A stretch of 64,000 bases of DNA from contig CM072515.1 in the NCBI GenBank assembly GCA_036898135.1, positions 22,359,700 through 22,423,699 of the forward strand, in the 5' to 3' direction. Below are positions 18,347 through 29,647 of this stretch, piece by piece; position 1 is the stretch's first letter, and every line of letters starts with the position of its first letter. Below the pieces are notes generated by a model that was given only the letters and a program-made list of their open reading frames with translations, ran no database searches and was not told where the DNA came from. This DNA comes from Oncomelania hupensis (lineage: Eukaryota > Mollusca > Gastropoda > Littorinimorpha > Pomatiopsidae). Position numbers and translations under genes: made by a program.

Positions 18347-20438
18347 TGTCACGTCCCCCGAGCGGGTTCAGTGACGTCAGCTCATAAAGCGAGTGAAAAG
18401 AATAAACTCAAACAAAATAAACTAACACAAAATGCCAGAGTACAGACACACACTCTTTTATTCAACAATCAACAAGCAAACACAGGACAAATGGGAACTA
18501 ACCTTCCCTCAACCCCTAAACAGACCCCCGTCCCAATACTAACTAACAATTACCTCCCCTTGCAACAAACCCCAAATAGAACTAAACAACAACAGTTTCT
18601 TTACAAAGTGTATACAGAAAATCAAAATCAACAAATCAATTCAAAATGCAAGTCTTCAAATAGTAAGCGATGGCGTTGAAACTTAAACTATTAGCTAGAC
18701 AAAGCTGTGGCACAGAAGTAATGTCTCAATGTTCTTGTTAAGTAGCTCAGAGAGCTAACAGTCTCTTTCACAAAGAGGATGATTCTTCTAACTAGATGGA
18801 TATGTTTTTAGGTGCGTGTAATGTGAGTCTGTGTGTGCATGAATTAGGCATGAAAACCTCCTGGAAGTGTGTTGCCTCGATACATAGGCAAAACCTGCAG
18901 CAGTGTAAGAAATCACCACAACACTACTCTGTCGTAGAGGCAAAGGTACATCCCAGGCTGGTTAGGACCCAGTCAGCGGCAACAACATCAACATCAGTAC
19001 AGCACAACAGGCAACTCAAAGGCAACAGCGTGGAAATAATGCGTAGAAATAAACACGTAGATGTAATAATCATCATCAGCCCACACCTGTTGACATATAC
19101 ATAGTCTTAACAATATGCCCACCAAATAATAAACACTAGATAATATAACATAACACGCCGTCCTCCGTCCGCCATCTTGACCTGTATAGTTATGAATATC
19201 ATAATAATAATATAAGATACTATACACAGATTTCAATAATATAAATCACCCTTTGATGCTAAATAATTCGCATCTTCTTTACACACCAATGTTTATATAC
19301 ATATACATAATTATCGCAACCACACTACCATCTCACAGTCCTGATTCATTCCGCCCTCCTTCATCACCACCGTCACCCCCAACAATTATAGCACATCACG
19401 ATTACCTCCCTTCATCCATACTGTAAACATGCTTCCTTCATAATCATCACTTCATCCTTCTTCAGCATACTACATTCTATCGCTCTCTCCATACATACAC
19501 CCTCACTCTCTCTCTCCCTCTCTATACTCCCCATCGTCGCCTTTGACCCACTTCCATACCAACAACAGCAACGACATTTTCCCCATCACATATACAATAA
19601 GAAAATCATAGGAAAATCATATAAAATCAACAAAATTCATTACACATCCTAAAATACATCCCCTTCCCCACACTCATTACCACTCATACACGTACGCAGT
19701 GCTCGGAGCGCGCCACTCGAGAATTGAACGACAGGGTTTGCTTACCTTACAGGTCTCGGCTCGTGACGCCCTTTACCCCAACACCACAACACTGCACAAC
19801 ACTGTCACAACATTGGCACAACACAATGGATTAGTCTTTTGAGAGTCTCTTTCTCTTGCTCTTGCACGTTATTTCACTGTCCAAATAACATTTATTCTGA
19901 GGATGAGGACACCTTAGCTCTGCTACAGACACTAAGTCTTGGTGGGTGTTCAATCGAGAACCACACGCACCTTAAGTATGGAACTCTACACTCACTGGCG
20001 AATGGCAGTTACCATCTTCCTACGAATTCTAAACATCCTTATCCCGACGAGGGCATAAGACCTTGGGTGGCTATAAAACAATACACACACCCTTCCAACA
20101 GTACCCTACACTACGATGACCTCTGTCACAGGGTTGCTGCCTCGTTAGAATTCCTTCCTCACGCAATAGCATCTCAAACCACTCTGCCCTTCAAAATCTG
20201 CGCCGGCCACAAGCAAAACAGTCGAGCTCTCCTCAGTATGCACGTTCTTTATTACGCGTACCCCTATTCGAAATTGGCCGACCCCCTGTCTACTACGAAT
20301 CGCACGGACCTACGAAACTGCACTTTCATACGCAAAAGTAAATCGGTCACGCTATTCTATGTACAGCAGATATACGGAGAAGTGTAACTTCGTAAAAAGT
20401 GTATCTCTCCCTACCATCTGAAAACTCGTGTCGTCACA
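18347..20438 (-). repeat. Gypsy-2 3' LTR
   Basis: This is the left copy, 2092 bp. ORFs of 182 and 102 codons inside it recur in the other LTR, have no recognisable domain and are treated as non-coding. Confidence 0.93.
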
Positions 20439-20452
20439 CAACCCCCCCCCCA
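20439..20452 (-). other. Gypsy-2 polypurine tract
   Basis: On the minus strand ACTGGGGGGGGGGTTG directly precedes the 3' LTR; the G run has ten or more bases. Confidence 0.65.
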
Positions 20453-20513
20453 GTTCTTAACACCTTGAAGAACCTTAACTACGACGCGAATTTCTCACTA
20501 CCCCCTATGCTAC

Positions 20514-20820
20514 CTACTGAGCGTTTCTGCTGAGGAAATCTGCTGGAACGTTGTCCTTCCCAGAAATGTGCTCCACAGACATTGAGAAAGGTTGCAGCTG
20601 AAGTGCCCATCTCATCAGTCGGCTGTTGGTGTTCTTCACTTGCTGTAGGTACTGCAGTGGCATATGGTCAGTCTGCACTACGAAAGTACGTCCGTACAGA
20701 TATTGACTGAATTTCTGCACACCCCACACCAACGCTAGACACTCCCTCTCAATGGTCGAATAGTTCCTCTCGGGTTTCGACAGTTTCTTGCTTGCACACG
20801 CAATAGGCTTAATCCCTGTC
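20514..20820 (-). pseudogene. Gypsy-2 RNase H domain, third pol segment
   Basis: The frame reads GIKPIACASKKLSKPERNYS, STIERECLALVWGVQKF, FVVQTDHMPLQYL and NVPADFLSRNAQ, giving the RNase H Glu, Asp and terminal Asp motifs. Its first Asp (QTDASEDGVGAIL) lies in the preceding RT frame, and the two join only through a frameshift near 20,818. RNase H removes the RNA strand of the RNA/DNA hybrid. Confidence 0.85.
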
Positions 20821-21805
20821 CCCTGTCCTGGCTCAAAATGGCCCCTACTCCATCCTCCGACGCATCTGTCTGTAGCACAAACGGTAGGGTGAAGTCCGGC
20901 AGACAGCACACAGGGTCAGAGCACAGCTTCTCCTTCAGTGTGCAAAATGCAGCTTCGCATGCTTCGGTCCATTGTACCGCCCCCGGCTTGCCTCCCTTGG
21001 TCAGATCGTGTAGTGGTGAAGCAATCGCTGAAAAGTTGGGTACGAACCGCCTGTAGTACCCGGCTAAACCCAAAAACGAGCGCACTTGCCGCTTGGTCGT
21101 TGGTCGTGGTGCATCTCGGATTCTCTCCATCTTTGACACCTCAGGACGAATTTCTCCCTGTCCAACCACGTGCCCAAGATACTCTACTCTTCGGAAACCC
21201 AGGTAACACTTTGACGGTTTGGCGGATAGCTGCACCTCTCGCAACCTAAGGAAAAGACGTGCCAAGCATTCCAGGTGTCTCTGCTTGGTAATGGTGGCTA
21301 CCAACAAGTCGTCAACAAAATTGTCGATCTCCGACATTCCCAGGGGTGCTAATAACTTCCGCATCATGCGAGAAAAGACTGCTCCCGCCGTCTTCAGCCC
21401 AAATGGCATTACGGTCCACTGAAATTGTCCCTCTGGCGTTGTAAATGCCGTCTTCGCTTTATCTCCCTTGTTCATAGGCACTTGCCAGTAACCTTTGGTC
21501 AAGTCGATCTTGGTGAGATACTTGGCCCCTGACAGTTTGGAAAACAAGTAGTCGATGTTCGGCAATGGTTCCGCATCGAATACGACGTGCTTGTTTAACT
21601 TCCGGAAATCAACGCAGAAACGCATCGTGCCCTCCTTCTTCTTTACTAATACGATGGGCGAGCTGTATGGCGAACTGGCCCTCTCAATGACGCCCATCGC
21701 TAGCATCGCTTCCACTTCCTTCTTGATGGTCTCGTGATGCGAATGGGGAAGTGGGTACTGCCGCGTCCTCACTGGAATGTCGCTGTCCACACGTATTTCG
21801 CACAC
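20820..21805 (-). pseudogene. Gypsy-2 reverse transcriptase segment
   Basis: The frame begins near CEIRVDSDIPVRTRQYPLP and contains the RT core: FCVDFRKLNKHV, LTKIDLTKGYWQVPM (first catalytic Asp), MPFGLKTAGAVFSRMM, FVDDLLVAT (catalytic pair) and EYLGHVVGQGEI, then the connection region up to the first RNase H Asp. It overlaps the end of the upstream Gag-PR-INT frame by about 120 bp and is in a different frame, so one frameshift is needed for a continuous Pol. Confidence 0.9.
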
Positions 21806-24800
21806 GTCCCAGTGTAGTGCGTAGCGGCAAGTCGGTTAGGACATCCTCAAACTGCCACACCAGCTCCTGCAATTCTTCCCGTATTTCTGGGCAGTTGTCG
21901 TCCATCTTCACGTCGCGGGGTGTCTCTGATGCTGTCAAGGTGATTACGGGAATATCCCCAAACACCGGCATAGTTTCCTCCTCCTCTACCCCTTCGTCGT
22001 CTACAACGATCGTGGCTACCGTCGTTCTGGTGTGGAATTTCTTCAGGAGATTGGCGTGGTATAGTTTACTTTTCCCACGCATCCTGATCCGGTAGTCGCA
22101 CTCTCCCACACGTTCGATCACCTCGTACGGTCCTCGCCATGCTAGCTGCAGCTTGTTGTGTTTTTCAGGTAACAGCAGCAACACTTGATCCCTTGCGTTG
22201 AACAAACGCCGTTTCGCCTTCTTATCGAAGTGCCGCTTCTGCTTGGCTGACGCGGTTCTGAGGTTTCCTTGTGCCAACTTACATGTTTCCTCGATGCGAT
22301 TACGCAAATCCACCACGTACTGGCTACTCAGTTTCACCTCCTCCTCTTGTATTTCCTTGGTCCAGAGGTCTCGCAATACAGCCATCGGTCCCCGCACGGT
22401 CTTTCCATATAGGAGCTCGAAGGGAGAGAACCCTGTAGACTCCTGTGCTACTTCTCGGTATGCAAATAGTAGCGCTGGAATGTAGCGGTCCCACGCTGTA
22501 GGTTGTTCTGTGGCTAGCTTCTTGAGCATGGACACTAGCGTCCCGTTGAATCGCTCAACCAGTCCGTTGCACTGTGGATGATACGGCGTGGTGGCTTTCC
22601 CGTGGATCGACAGTAGTCTGTTCATCTCCCGCATGACTTCAGACATGAATTGCGTCCCTTGATCTGTCAAAATTTCCCTAGGAACGCCCACCCTCGACCA
22701 AATCTCCCACAGCGCTTCTGCCACCCTCTCCGCCTCTATGCCCTTGAGCGGTACAGCCTCGGGATAGCGTGTGGCATAGTCTACTACCACTAGGATGTAC
22801 ATGTTACCCCGATCTGACTTGGGTTTGATGGGTCCCACAATGTCTACCGCCACCCTCTGAAATGGCTCGTCCACCAGCGGAAGTTGCTGTAGTGGTACCT
22901 TCCTCACCCGTCCCCTCGGTACTACCTTCTGACATTCTGGACAACTGGCGCAATACCTCCGTACTTCGGCACACATTCCCGGCCAATAGAATGTCCCCCA
23001 GATCCGCTCCCTGGTACGTTTCCCTCCCAAATGCCCAGCCATGGGTGGATCGTGAGCCAACTGAAGGATCCCCCCCCTCAACTGTTTCGGGACTACCAGT
23101 TGCGTGACCTGGCTACCCCTCTTCGTGTGTACCCGGTACAACACCCCCTTCTTCTTGCGAAACTCAGCTGACGCCCTACCTGACGCTATCACCCCACCAC
23201 TCTGTGCCAACGTTCTCGCCTTCGCGAGCGTCTCGTCGGTCTCTTGCATCCTGATCAACTCTGGGGTGCTAACAGAGATCTGAGATGGTTCGACCACTGC
23301 TAAAGGTACCTCCCTCTTCTTCTCGGCCTTCACCTGCGCCCGAGTCTGCACTGCTGCAGCCATCGCGCACTCACCTCCGAACAAGGAAACAGGACTCTTT
23401 TCCCCGCTATCAAACGTTACCCAGTTACCCAGGATGATATCGGGCCCGTCCTCGAAAACCACCAGCTCTACTCTCCCCCTGACCAGCGCACAATCCAACT
23501 CCACCCAAGCTGTAGGTAGCAGACCCACGTTCGATCGATTCGCCAAGCAAATCTCGACAGTCCGACCCGTCAAATCAGCTGGTTTGACTAACCTGCTCGC
23601 GACTGCCCCTATCTCCGCCCCCGTATCTCTCAACACCCGAACGTCCTGCCCGTTCGCCCTACCTTGGCCCCATGGATCATAAGGTTTGATTGCACACACG
23701 CTAGCCCGAGGTGCGGTCTCCGTGGAAATAGTCCGTCCCACTGTAACCTGGCCTACTGTCTGAGGTTTGACCTTGCAGTCCCTGACCACATGCTTCTCCG
23801 ACCCACATCGGTAGCAACGACGTACCCCACTACCCCCTTCTGTCCTCCCTACCTTCTGACCCTGACTTCCCCTGTTGCTAGGTTGCTGAGGTGTCTCCGG
23901 TCGTCTGGGAAAACTGCGTCTCTGACTGGGTAGTACGGGTGCCGGTGCTGATGCTGCCCGCTTGGCATCTACCACGCGCTGCGCCAACTCTGCTGCGGCA
24001 TGGCTAGTCGTCGGTAAATTCTCCCTCACGTAAATCTCTAGCTCAGTAGTCATGATGGAGAAAAGCTGCTCTCCAATGAAGGTGTCTAGTACCTGCTCTA
24101 CGTCGGTGATGTCTTTGCCAGCGAGCGAAAACCACTTCTTCACTAACGACCCTAGCCTTACTACTAGCTGAGGAAACGTCTCTGCAGCCTCCTTCTTGGC
24201 CTCTCGAAACTGCCTACGATAGTAGTCGGCGTCCTTCCTGAAGCGTTTCAACAGCGCATTCCTCACAATGTCGAAATCCTGGGCTTGCTCAGGCGTTAGA
24301 CGAAGGTACGTATCTCGGGCTTCCCCTTGTAACAAAGGCGCTAGCCTAACCGCCCATACCTCCCTCCTCCAACCCTGAATCTCTGCCACCCGTTCGAACA
24401 TCTGGAGGTAGGCCTCCACATCCTCCCTCTCCTCCAAGGGTTTCAGTTTGACTGAGTATGCTGCCCCTCTATCTCTAGCCCTATTCTCCCTCTGATCAGC
24501 TCGGTCTTCATCTCTGGCTCTACGTTCCTCCTCTAGCCTCATCTCAAACATCCTCCTTTCCTCTTCCTTAGCCTCTCTCTCTTCTCGCTTCTCATCTTCC
24601 ACCCTCTGCTCCAACCGACGCCGGTCTTCCCTCTCAGTTTCTAATCTAAGCTCTAAAAGCCTCCTCTCGTCTGCCCTCGCTGCTCTTTCTGCCTCCAGCC
24701 TAGCCTCTATCCGACGACGATCTTCCTCCCTGGCCTCCCTTTCTTCCCTCTTCGCCTCTTCTCTTTCTTTCCTTTCTTCCTCCCTAACTAACCTCTCTGC

Positions 24801-25205
24801 TGCTTCCCTCCTCATTCTTTCCCTCTTCTCTTCCTCCTTCTCCCTCCGCTCTTCCTCCCTAGCTACCCGGTCGGCTTCCAATCTAGCCTCCAGAAGCTTC
24901 TTCTCATCCTCCCTCCTCATCTCACTAACCACATAGTGCGCTAACGCTCCGTCTCGGAAACCCAGACTTTCCCCAATCTGTCTAAATCTCTCACTATCAC
25001 CGAGCGCGACCTCGACTTTGCTCTGTGCACCGGGCGATCTGGCATACATCTTAGGCATAGTGGTCTGAGTACTCACTGCGTAAGGTTCCTCCAACAACCC
25101 TGTCACTGAGCCGTCATCACCGAAGTCCTGCTCCTCCTGCTCGGCCTCCTCCTTACGAGTCCTAGCGTCGCGGCGCATCGCGGCTCGAGCATCCCGCGTA
25201 GCCAT
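21684..25205 (-). CDS. Gypsy-2 Gag-protease-integrase polyprotein
   Basis: The likely start is the ATG at 25205 (MATRDARAAMRR); an upstream in-frame ATG at 25256 adds a hydrophobic stretch that is not expected. Order: IGESLGFRDGALAHYV head, a long charged coiled coil, a Gag capsid-like region, a CCHC knuckle (CYRCGSEKHVVRDC), an aspartic protease (LRDTGAEIGAV), and an integrase with its HHCC finger (AHDPPMAGHLG ... CASCPECQK), the first Asp in VAVDIVGPI, the second in LTDQGTQF and the Glu in CNGLVERFNGTL. The frame ends shortly after the integrase, out of phase with RT. The head motif and coil are shared with Gypsy-1, so the two elements are related although their LTRs are not. Confidence 0.92.
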   Translation of the reverse strand: MATRDARAAMRRDARTRKEEAEQEEQDFGDDGSVTGLLEEPYAVSTQTTMPKMYARSPGAQSKVEVALGDSERFRQIGESLGFRDGALAHYVVSEMRREDEKKLLEARLEADRVAREEERREKEEEKRERMRREAAERLVREEERKEREEAKREEREAREEDRRRIEARLEAERAARADERRLLELRLETEREDRRRLEQRVEDEKREEREAKEEERRMFEMRLEEERRARDEDRADQRENRARDRGAAYSVKLKPLEEREDVEAYLQMFERVAEIQGWRREVWAVRLAPLLQGEARDTYLRLTPEQAQDFDIVRNALLKRFRKDADYYRRQFREAKKEAAETFPQLVVRLGSLVKKWFSLAGKDITDVEQVLDTFIGEQLFSIMTTELEIYVRENLPTTSHAAAELAQRVVDAKRAASAPAPVLPSQRRSFPRRPETPQQPSNRGSQGQKVGRTEGGSGVRRCYRCGSEKHVVRDCKVKPQTVGQVTVGRTISTETAPRASVCAIKPYDPWGQGRANGQDVRVLRDTGAEIGAVASRLVKPADLTGRTVEICLANRSNVGLLPTAWVELDCALVRGRVELVVFEDGPDIILGNWVTFDSGEKSPVSLFGGECAMAAAVQTRAQVKAEKKREVPLAVVEPSQISVSTPELIRMQETDETLAKARTLAQSGGVIASGRASAEFRKKKGVLYRVHTKRGSQVTQLVVPKQLRGGILQLAHDPPMAGHLGGKRTRERIWGTFYWPGMCAEVRRYCASCPECQKVVPRGRVRKVPLQQLPLVDEPFQRVAVDIVGPIKPKSDRGNMYILVVVDYATRYPEAVPLKGIEAERVAEALWEIWSRVGVPREILTDQGTQFMSEVMREMNRLLSIHGKATTPYHPQCNGLVERFNGTLVSMLKKLATEQPTAWDRYIPALLFAYREVAQESTGFSPFELLYGKTVRGPMAVLRDLWTKEIQEEEVKLSSQYVVDLRNRIEETCKLAQGNLRTASAKQKRHFDKKAKRRLFNARDQVLLLLPEKHNKLQLAWRGPYEVIERVGECDYRIRMRGKSKLYHANLLKKFHTRTTVATIVVDDEGVEEEETMPVFGDIPVITLTASETPRDVKMDDNCPEIREELQELVWQFEDVLTDLPLRTTLGRVRNTCGQRHSSEDAAVPTSPFASRDHQEGSGSDASDGRH

Positions 25206-25490
25206 GTCGGAAAAGAAGGGAAGAACAGATGTTAGTATACACAAAACAAATAACACTTAACTGATACAAACACCTAACAGAATGAATACGCAACACAACA
25301 GTCACAGGAGCCTGAAGGCGAGCAAGTGAACCCTGCAACTCAATTCCCCGTTAATGCTGCACTCCGAGTGTGTTCCCTAGTGCAATACACCCACACTCCC
25401 GCCAACCGCCCGCTGCGTACCCTTTCACACAACAACTCAAACACACAACATACACCTCTGGCAATACCCTAACAAAATAAATGAGTTAAT

Positions 25491-25506
25491 CCCACTTCTG
25501 ACACCA
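25491..25506 (-). other. Gypsy-2 primer-binding site
   Basis: On the minus strand, four bases inside the 5' LTR, TGGTGTCAGAAGTGGG pairs with a tRNA end ...CTGACACCA. This site is common in metazoan gypsy elements and is usually assigned to tRNA-Leu. Confidence 0.75.
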
Positions 25507-25510
25507 AAAA

Positions 25511-27603
25511 TGTCACGTCCCCCGAGCGGGTTCAGTGACGTCAGCTCATAAAGCGAGTGAAAAGAATAAACTCAAACAAAATAAACTAACACAAAATGCC
25601 AGAGTACAGACACACACTCTTTTATTCAACAATCAACAAGCAAACACAGGACAAATGGGAACTAACCTTCCCTCAACCCCTAAACAGACCCCCGTCCCAA
25701 TACTAACTAACAATTACCTCCCCTTGCAACAAACCCCAAATAGAACTAAACAACAACAGTTTCTTTACAAAGTGTATACAGAAAATCAAAATCAACAAAT
25801 CAATTCAAAATGCAAGTCTTCAAATAGTAAGCGATGGCGTTGAAACTTAAACTATTAGCTAGACAAAGCTGTGGCACAGAAGTAATGTCTCAATGTTCTT
25901 GTTAAGTAGCTCAGAGAGCTAACAGTCTCTTTCACAAAGAGGATGATTCTTCTAACTAGATGGATATGTTTTTAGGTGCGTGTAATGTGAGTCTGTGTGT
26001 GCATGAATTAGGCATGAAAACCTCCTGGAAGTGTGTTGCCTCGATACATAGGCAAAACCTGCAGCAGTGTAAGAAATCACCACAACACTACTCTGTCGTA
26101 GAGGCAAAGGTACATCCCAGGCTGGTTAGGACCCAGTCAGCGGCAACAACATCAACATCAGTACAGCACAACAGGCAACTCAAAGGCAACAGCGTGGAAA
26201 TAATGCGTAGAAATAAACACGTAGATGTAATAATCATCATCAGCCCACACCTGTTGACATATACATAGTCTTAACAATATGCCCACCAAATAATAAACAC
26301 TAGATAATATAACATAACACGCCGTCCTCCGTCCGCCATCTTGACCTGTATAGTTATGAATATCATAATAATAATATAAGATACTATACACAGATTTCAA
26401 TAATATAAATCACCCTTTGATGCTAAATAATTCGCATCTTCTTTACACACCAATGTTTATATACATATACATAATTATCGCAACCACACTACCATCTCAC
26501 AGTCCTGATTCATTCCGCCCTCCTTCATCACCACCGTCACCCCCAACAATTATAGCACATCACGATTACCTCCCTTCATCCATACTGTAAACATGCTTCC
26601 TTCATATAAATCATCACTTCATCCTTCTTCAGCATACTACATTCTATCGCTCTCTCCATACATACACCCTCACTCTCTCTCTCCCTCTCTATACTCCCCA
26701 TCGTTGCCTTTGACCCACTTCCATACCAACAACAGCAACGACATTTTCCCCATCACATATACAATAAGAAAATCATAGGAAAATCATATAAAATCAACAA
26801 AATTCATTACTCCTAAAATACATCCCCTTCCCCACACTCATTACCACTCATACACGTACGCAGTGCTCGGAGCGCGCCACTCGAGAATTGAACGACAGGG
26901 TTTGCTTACCTTACAGGTCTCGGCTCGTGACGCCCTTTACCCCAACACCACAACACTGCACAACACTGTCACAACATTGGCACAACACAATGGATTAGTC
27001 TTTTGAGAGTCTCTTTCTCTTGCTCTTGCACGTTATTTCACTGTCCAAATAACATTTATTCTGAGGATGAGGACACCTTAGCTCTGCTACAGACACTAAG
27101 TCTTGGTGGGTGTTCAATCGAGAACCACACGCACCTTAAGTATGGAACTCTACACTCACTGGCGAATGGCAGTTACCATCTTCCTACGAATTCTAAACAT
27201 CCTTATCCCGACGAGGGCATAAGACCTTGGGTGGCTATAAAACAATACACACACCCTTCCAACAGTACCCTACACTACGATGACCTCTGTCACAGGGTTG
27301 CTGCCTCGTTAGAATTCCTTCCTCACGCAATAGCATCTCAAACCACTCTGCCCTTCAAAATCTGCGCCGGCCACAAGCAAAACAGTCGAGCTCTCCTCAG
27401 TATGCACGTTCTTTATTACGCGTACCCCTATTCGAAATTGGCCGACCCCCTGTCTACTACGAATCGCACGGACTCTACGAAACTGCACTTTCATACGCAA
27501 AAGTAAATCGGTCACGCTATTCTATGTACAGCAGATATACGGAGAAGTGTAACTTCGTAAAAAGTGTATCTCTCCCTACCATCTGAAAACTCGTGTCGTC
27601 ACA
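25511..27603 (-). repeat. Gypsy-2 5' LTR
   Basis: The right copy, 2093 bp, differs from the left by small indels near 26,606, 26,812 and 27,474 and a substitution near 26,705. Confidence 0.93.
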
Positions 27604-27608
27604 CTACT

Positions 27609-28440
27609 ATTAATGGCAATGATTATGTAGGGGTAAATGAAGACGAGACTTGGATTATTAGCAAAGTTTTTACAAAGATCTTAAACACCAGGTTGTATAA
27701 ATGGGCAGAAAAGGAGGGGAAAATCTGTGAAGAACAAGCAGGTTTTAGGAAAAATTACTCCACCACTGACCACATTTTTTCCTTATTTTCTTTAATACAG
27801 AAAACGATTAATTCTAAGCAAAAGAGCAAAGTGTATGTCGCTTTTGTCGACTATATGAAGGCTTTTGATTCCGTAAATAGAAACAGCCTCTGGAGAGTAC
27901 TAAATAAGGTTAAAACATCAACAAAAATGCTACGAATATTACACGGAATGTATGCCTCAGTTCAGTCTTGTGTGAGATGGGGCGCAACCCTGTCAGACTT
28001 CTTTGATTGCCCTAGTGGGGTGAAGCAAGGGTGCTTATTATCTCCCCTTGTTTTTTCTCTGCTAATTAGTGAAGTTTCTGAAGAAGTAACAGCAAGAGGT
28101 CGACATGGTTTTCAGTTTCAACCAGGGCTTAGGGAGATATTTTTGCTGCTTTTTGCAGACGACATTGTGTTACTGTCTTCTACTCCTGTAGGCTTACAGA
28201 ATCAGTTGAATAACCTTGACACAGCATCAGACAAATTAGGTTTAAAAGTAAACCTTGATAAAACCAAAGTGATGATTTTTAGGAAAGGGGGTAGGTTATC
28301 TAAGAAAGAAAAGTGGTTTCTGAAAGGTACTGAACTAGAAATAGTAAACGAATATAAGTATTTAGGTTTTGTGTTGACAAGTAGGCTGTCTGTTATATCA
28401 GCTTTGGATCAAGTTGTAAAAAAAAGGCAAGGGAAAGGTG
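27609..28440 (+). pseudogene. LINE ORF2 reverse transcriptase, incomplete
   Basis: After Gypsy-2 the LINE resumes with WIISKVFTKILNTRLYKW, EEQAGFRKNYSTTDHIF, VAFVDYMKAFDSVNR (first catalytic Asp), GVKQGCLLSPLVFSLLI and LLFADDIVLLSS (catalytic pair), then VNLDKTKVMIFRKGG and YKYLGFVLTS. The normal N-terminal RT block, including the P-x-YK-x-G and NYRGI motifs, is missing between 18,346 and about 27,640, so an internal deletion of roughly 100 codons is inferred. A poly-A slip near 28,418-28,426 shifts the frame into the C-terminal region. Confidence 0.85.
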
Positions 28441-29348
28441 GTTGAAATCTTGAGAACCATGTGGAGTCTTGGCAAGATGAACATGTCTTTTTTCCTCAGG
28501 TTGTTCGATGCGCAGGTCAAGCCGATGTTGTTATACTCTTCGGAGGTCTGGGGAGCAACACAGTATAAAGTTGTTGAGTCAGTCCATCTTTTTGCTCTAA
28601 AAAGATTATTGAGTGTGGCCCCCAGGACCCCGAATACAATGGCATACGGCGAAACCGGGCGATATCCTCTGTATATAGACAGCACCCTGAGCGTAATCCG
28701 GTACTGGTTTACACTGCGGAAAATGGACATGAATAGAATTCCTCGTCAGGTATATGAAATGTTGTGTACCAGCAGTTTTAGAAATAACGTTCAGCAGAAA
28801 AATTGGGCGATATGGTTAAGTGTACGCTTGACAGTTATGGGTTTTCATATGTCTGGTCAGATGGAGTTGGGAATGAAAAAATATTTCTGAAAACTTTGAG
28901 GCAGAGAATGATAGATTGTTATCATCAGCAGTGGAATGCAAAATTGAATGGAAGTGAGAGGTTTGAATTCTATCGATCTTTCAAGTCATTACTATGCCCA
29001 GAAAAGTATTTAGCTAAACTAACGATAAATAAGTTTAGAGTGTTTTTCACCAGATTCCGGTTAGGTCTTACTGATTTGAAAATCCATCATAGATACACTG
29101 CAGTTAACCCTTTGTGCATTCATTGTGATGTTATAGAAGATGAATGGCATTTCTTTTTTGATTGCTCACTGTATGTTGATTTAAGAGCAAAATATCTGTC
29201 TAAACATATCGTTGGTATGAACCTGAGAGATCGTATAATTGTTTGGAAATGTCTTTTGAGTAATGAAAGTGTCGAGGTTACGAGAGATATTGCAATGTAT
29301 GTTTTCTATGCTTTGAAAGAAAGAGAGAGGGTTATGCCTGTGACTTGA
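28438..29348 (+). pseudogene. LINE ORF2 C-terminal region with Cys/His knuckle
   Basis: Two frames joined near 28,815 encode the post-RT part: LYSSEVWGATQYKVVE, LKRLLSVAPRTPN, then FRVFFTRFRLGLTDLKIHHR and CIHCDVIEDEWHFFFDC, a CCHC-type knuckle found at the end of many APE LINE ORF2 proteins and thought to bind template RNA or DNA. The stop is at 29,348, followed by the 3' UTR and the (TTCTTG)n tail. Confidence 0.8.
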
Positions 29349-29647
29349 GGAAAGCTGATGTGAAAATTTTGTATAATACTTATTGTTTCACATTTCTGCT
29401 CCCGTTTTTTATTTGCGCACGTACCCACTTATTGTATGTCTACAGGCCGGAGGCCTAATTCCTTTTGACTGAATAAATTTCTTGTTCTTGTTCTTGTTCT
29501 TGTTCTTGTTCCGAGTGCTCCGGTTTTCTCCCTCCCTTCAATAATAGTATTGGATACAGTAAATCAAACATTTCAAAATAAAATTTGAGTTTATTTCCGT
29601 CTCCAAATACTGGTCTCTCTTGCTTGTATGCCGAATGTGTGCCTGAT

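Larger units (their letters stand above)
18347..27603 (-). mobile_element. Gypsy-2: Gmr1-like Ty3/gypsy LTR retrotransposon
   Basis: LTRs of 2092 bp (18347-20438) and 2093 bp (25511-27603) begin TGTCACGTCCCCCG and end TCGTCACA. The target duplication is CTACT (18342-18346 and 27604-27608), inside the ORF2 of the LINE. Only one substitution and three small indels between LTRs were noticed, so the insertion is young. The internal 5.07 kb again has integrase upstream of RT, but the pol frame is broken twice. Confidence 0.95.
5508..29509 (+). mobile_element. LINE of about 5 kb, dissected by four nested insertions
   Basis: The 11-bp duplication TCCGAGTGCTC (5497-5507 and 29510-29520) brackets the whole block. 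Subtracting the nested elements (5556-13966, 15922-16290, 17016-17928, 18347-27603, with one copy of each duplication) leaves about 5.0 kb with the layout 5' UTR, ORF1 with 2A peptide, ORF2 with APE endonuclease, reverse transcriptase and a C-terminal Cys/His knuckle, and a (TTCTTG)n tail at about 29,479-29,509. This is a full-length non-LTR retrotransposon. The clade is uncertain; it is an APE-type LINE. ORF1 and ORF2 have frameshifts and part of the RT is missing, so it is dead. Confidence 0.85.

Noticed and set aside
19839..20387. 182-codon ORF in the Gypsy-2 LTR
   Set aside because: The other LTR has the same ORF cut by a 1-bp indel, and no domain or composition signal supports coding.
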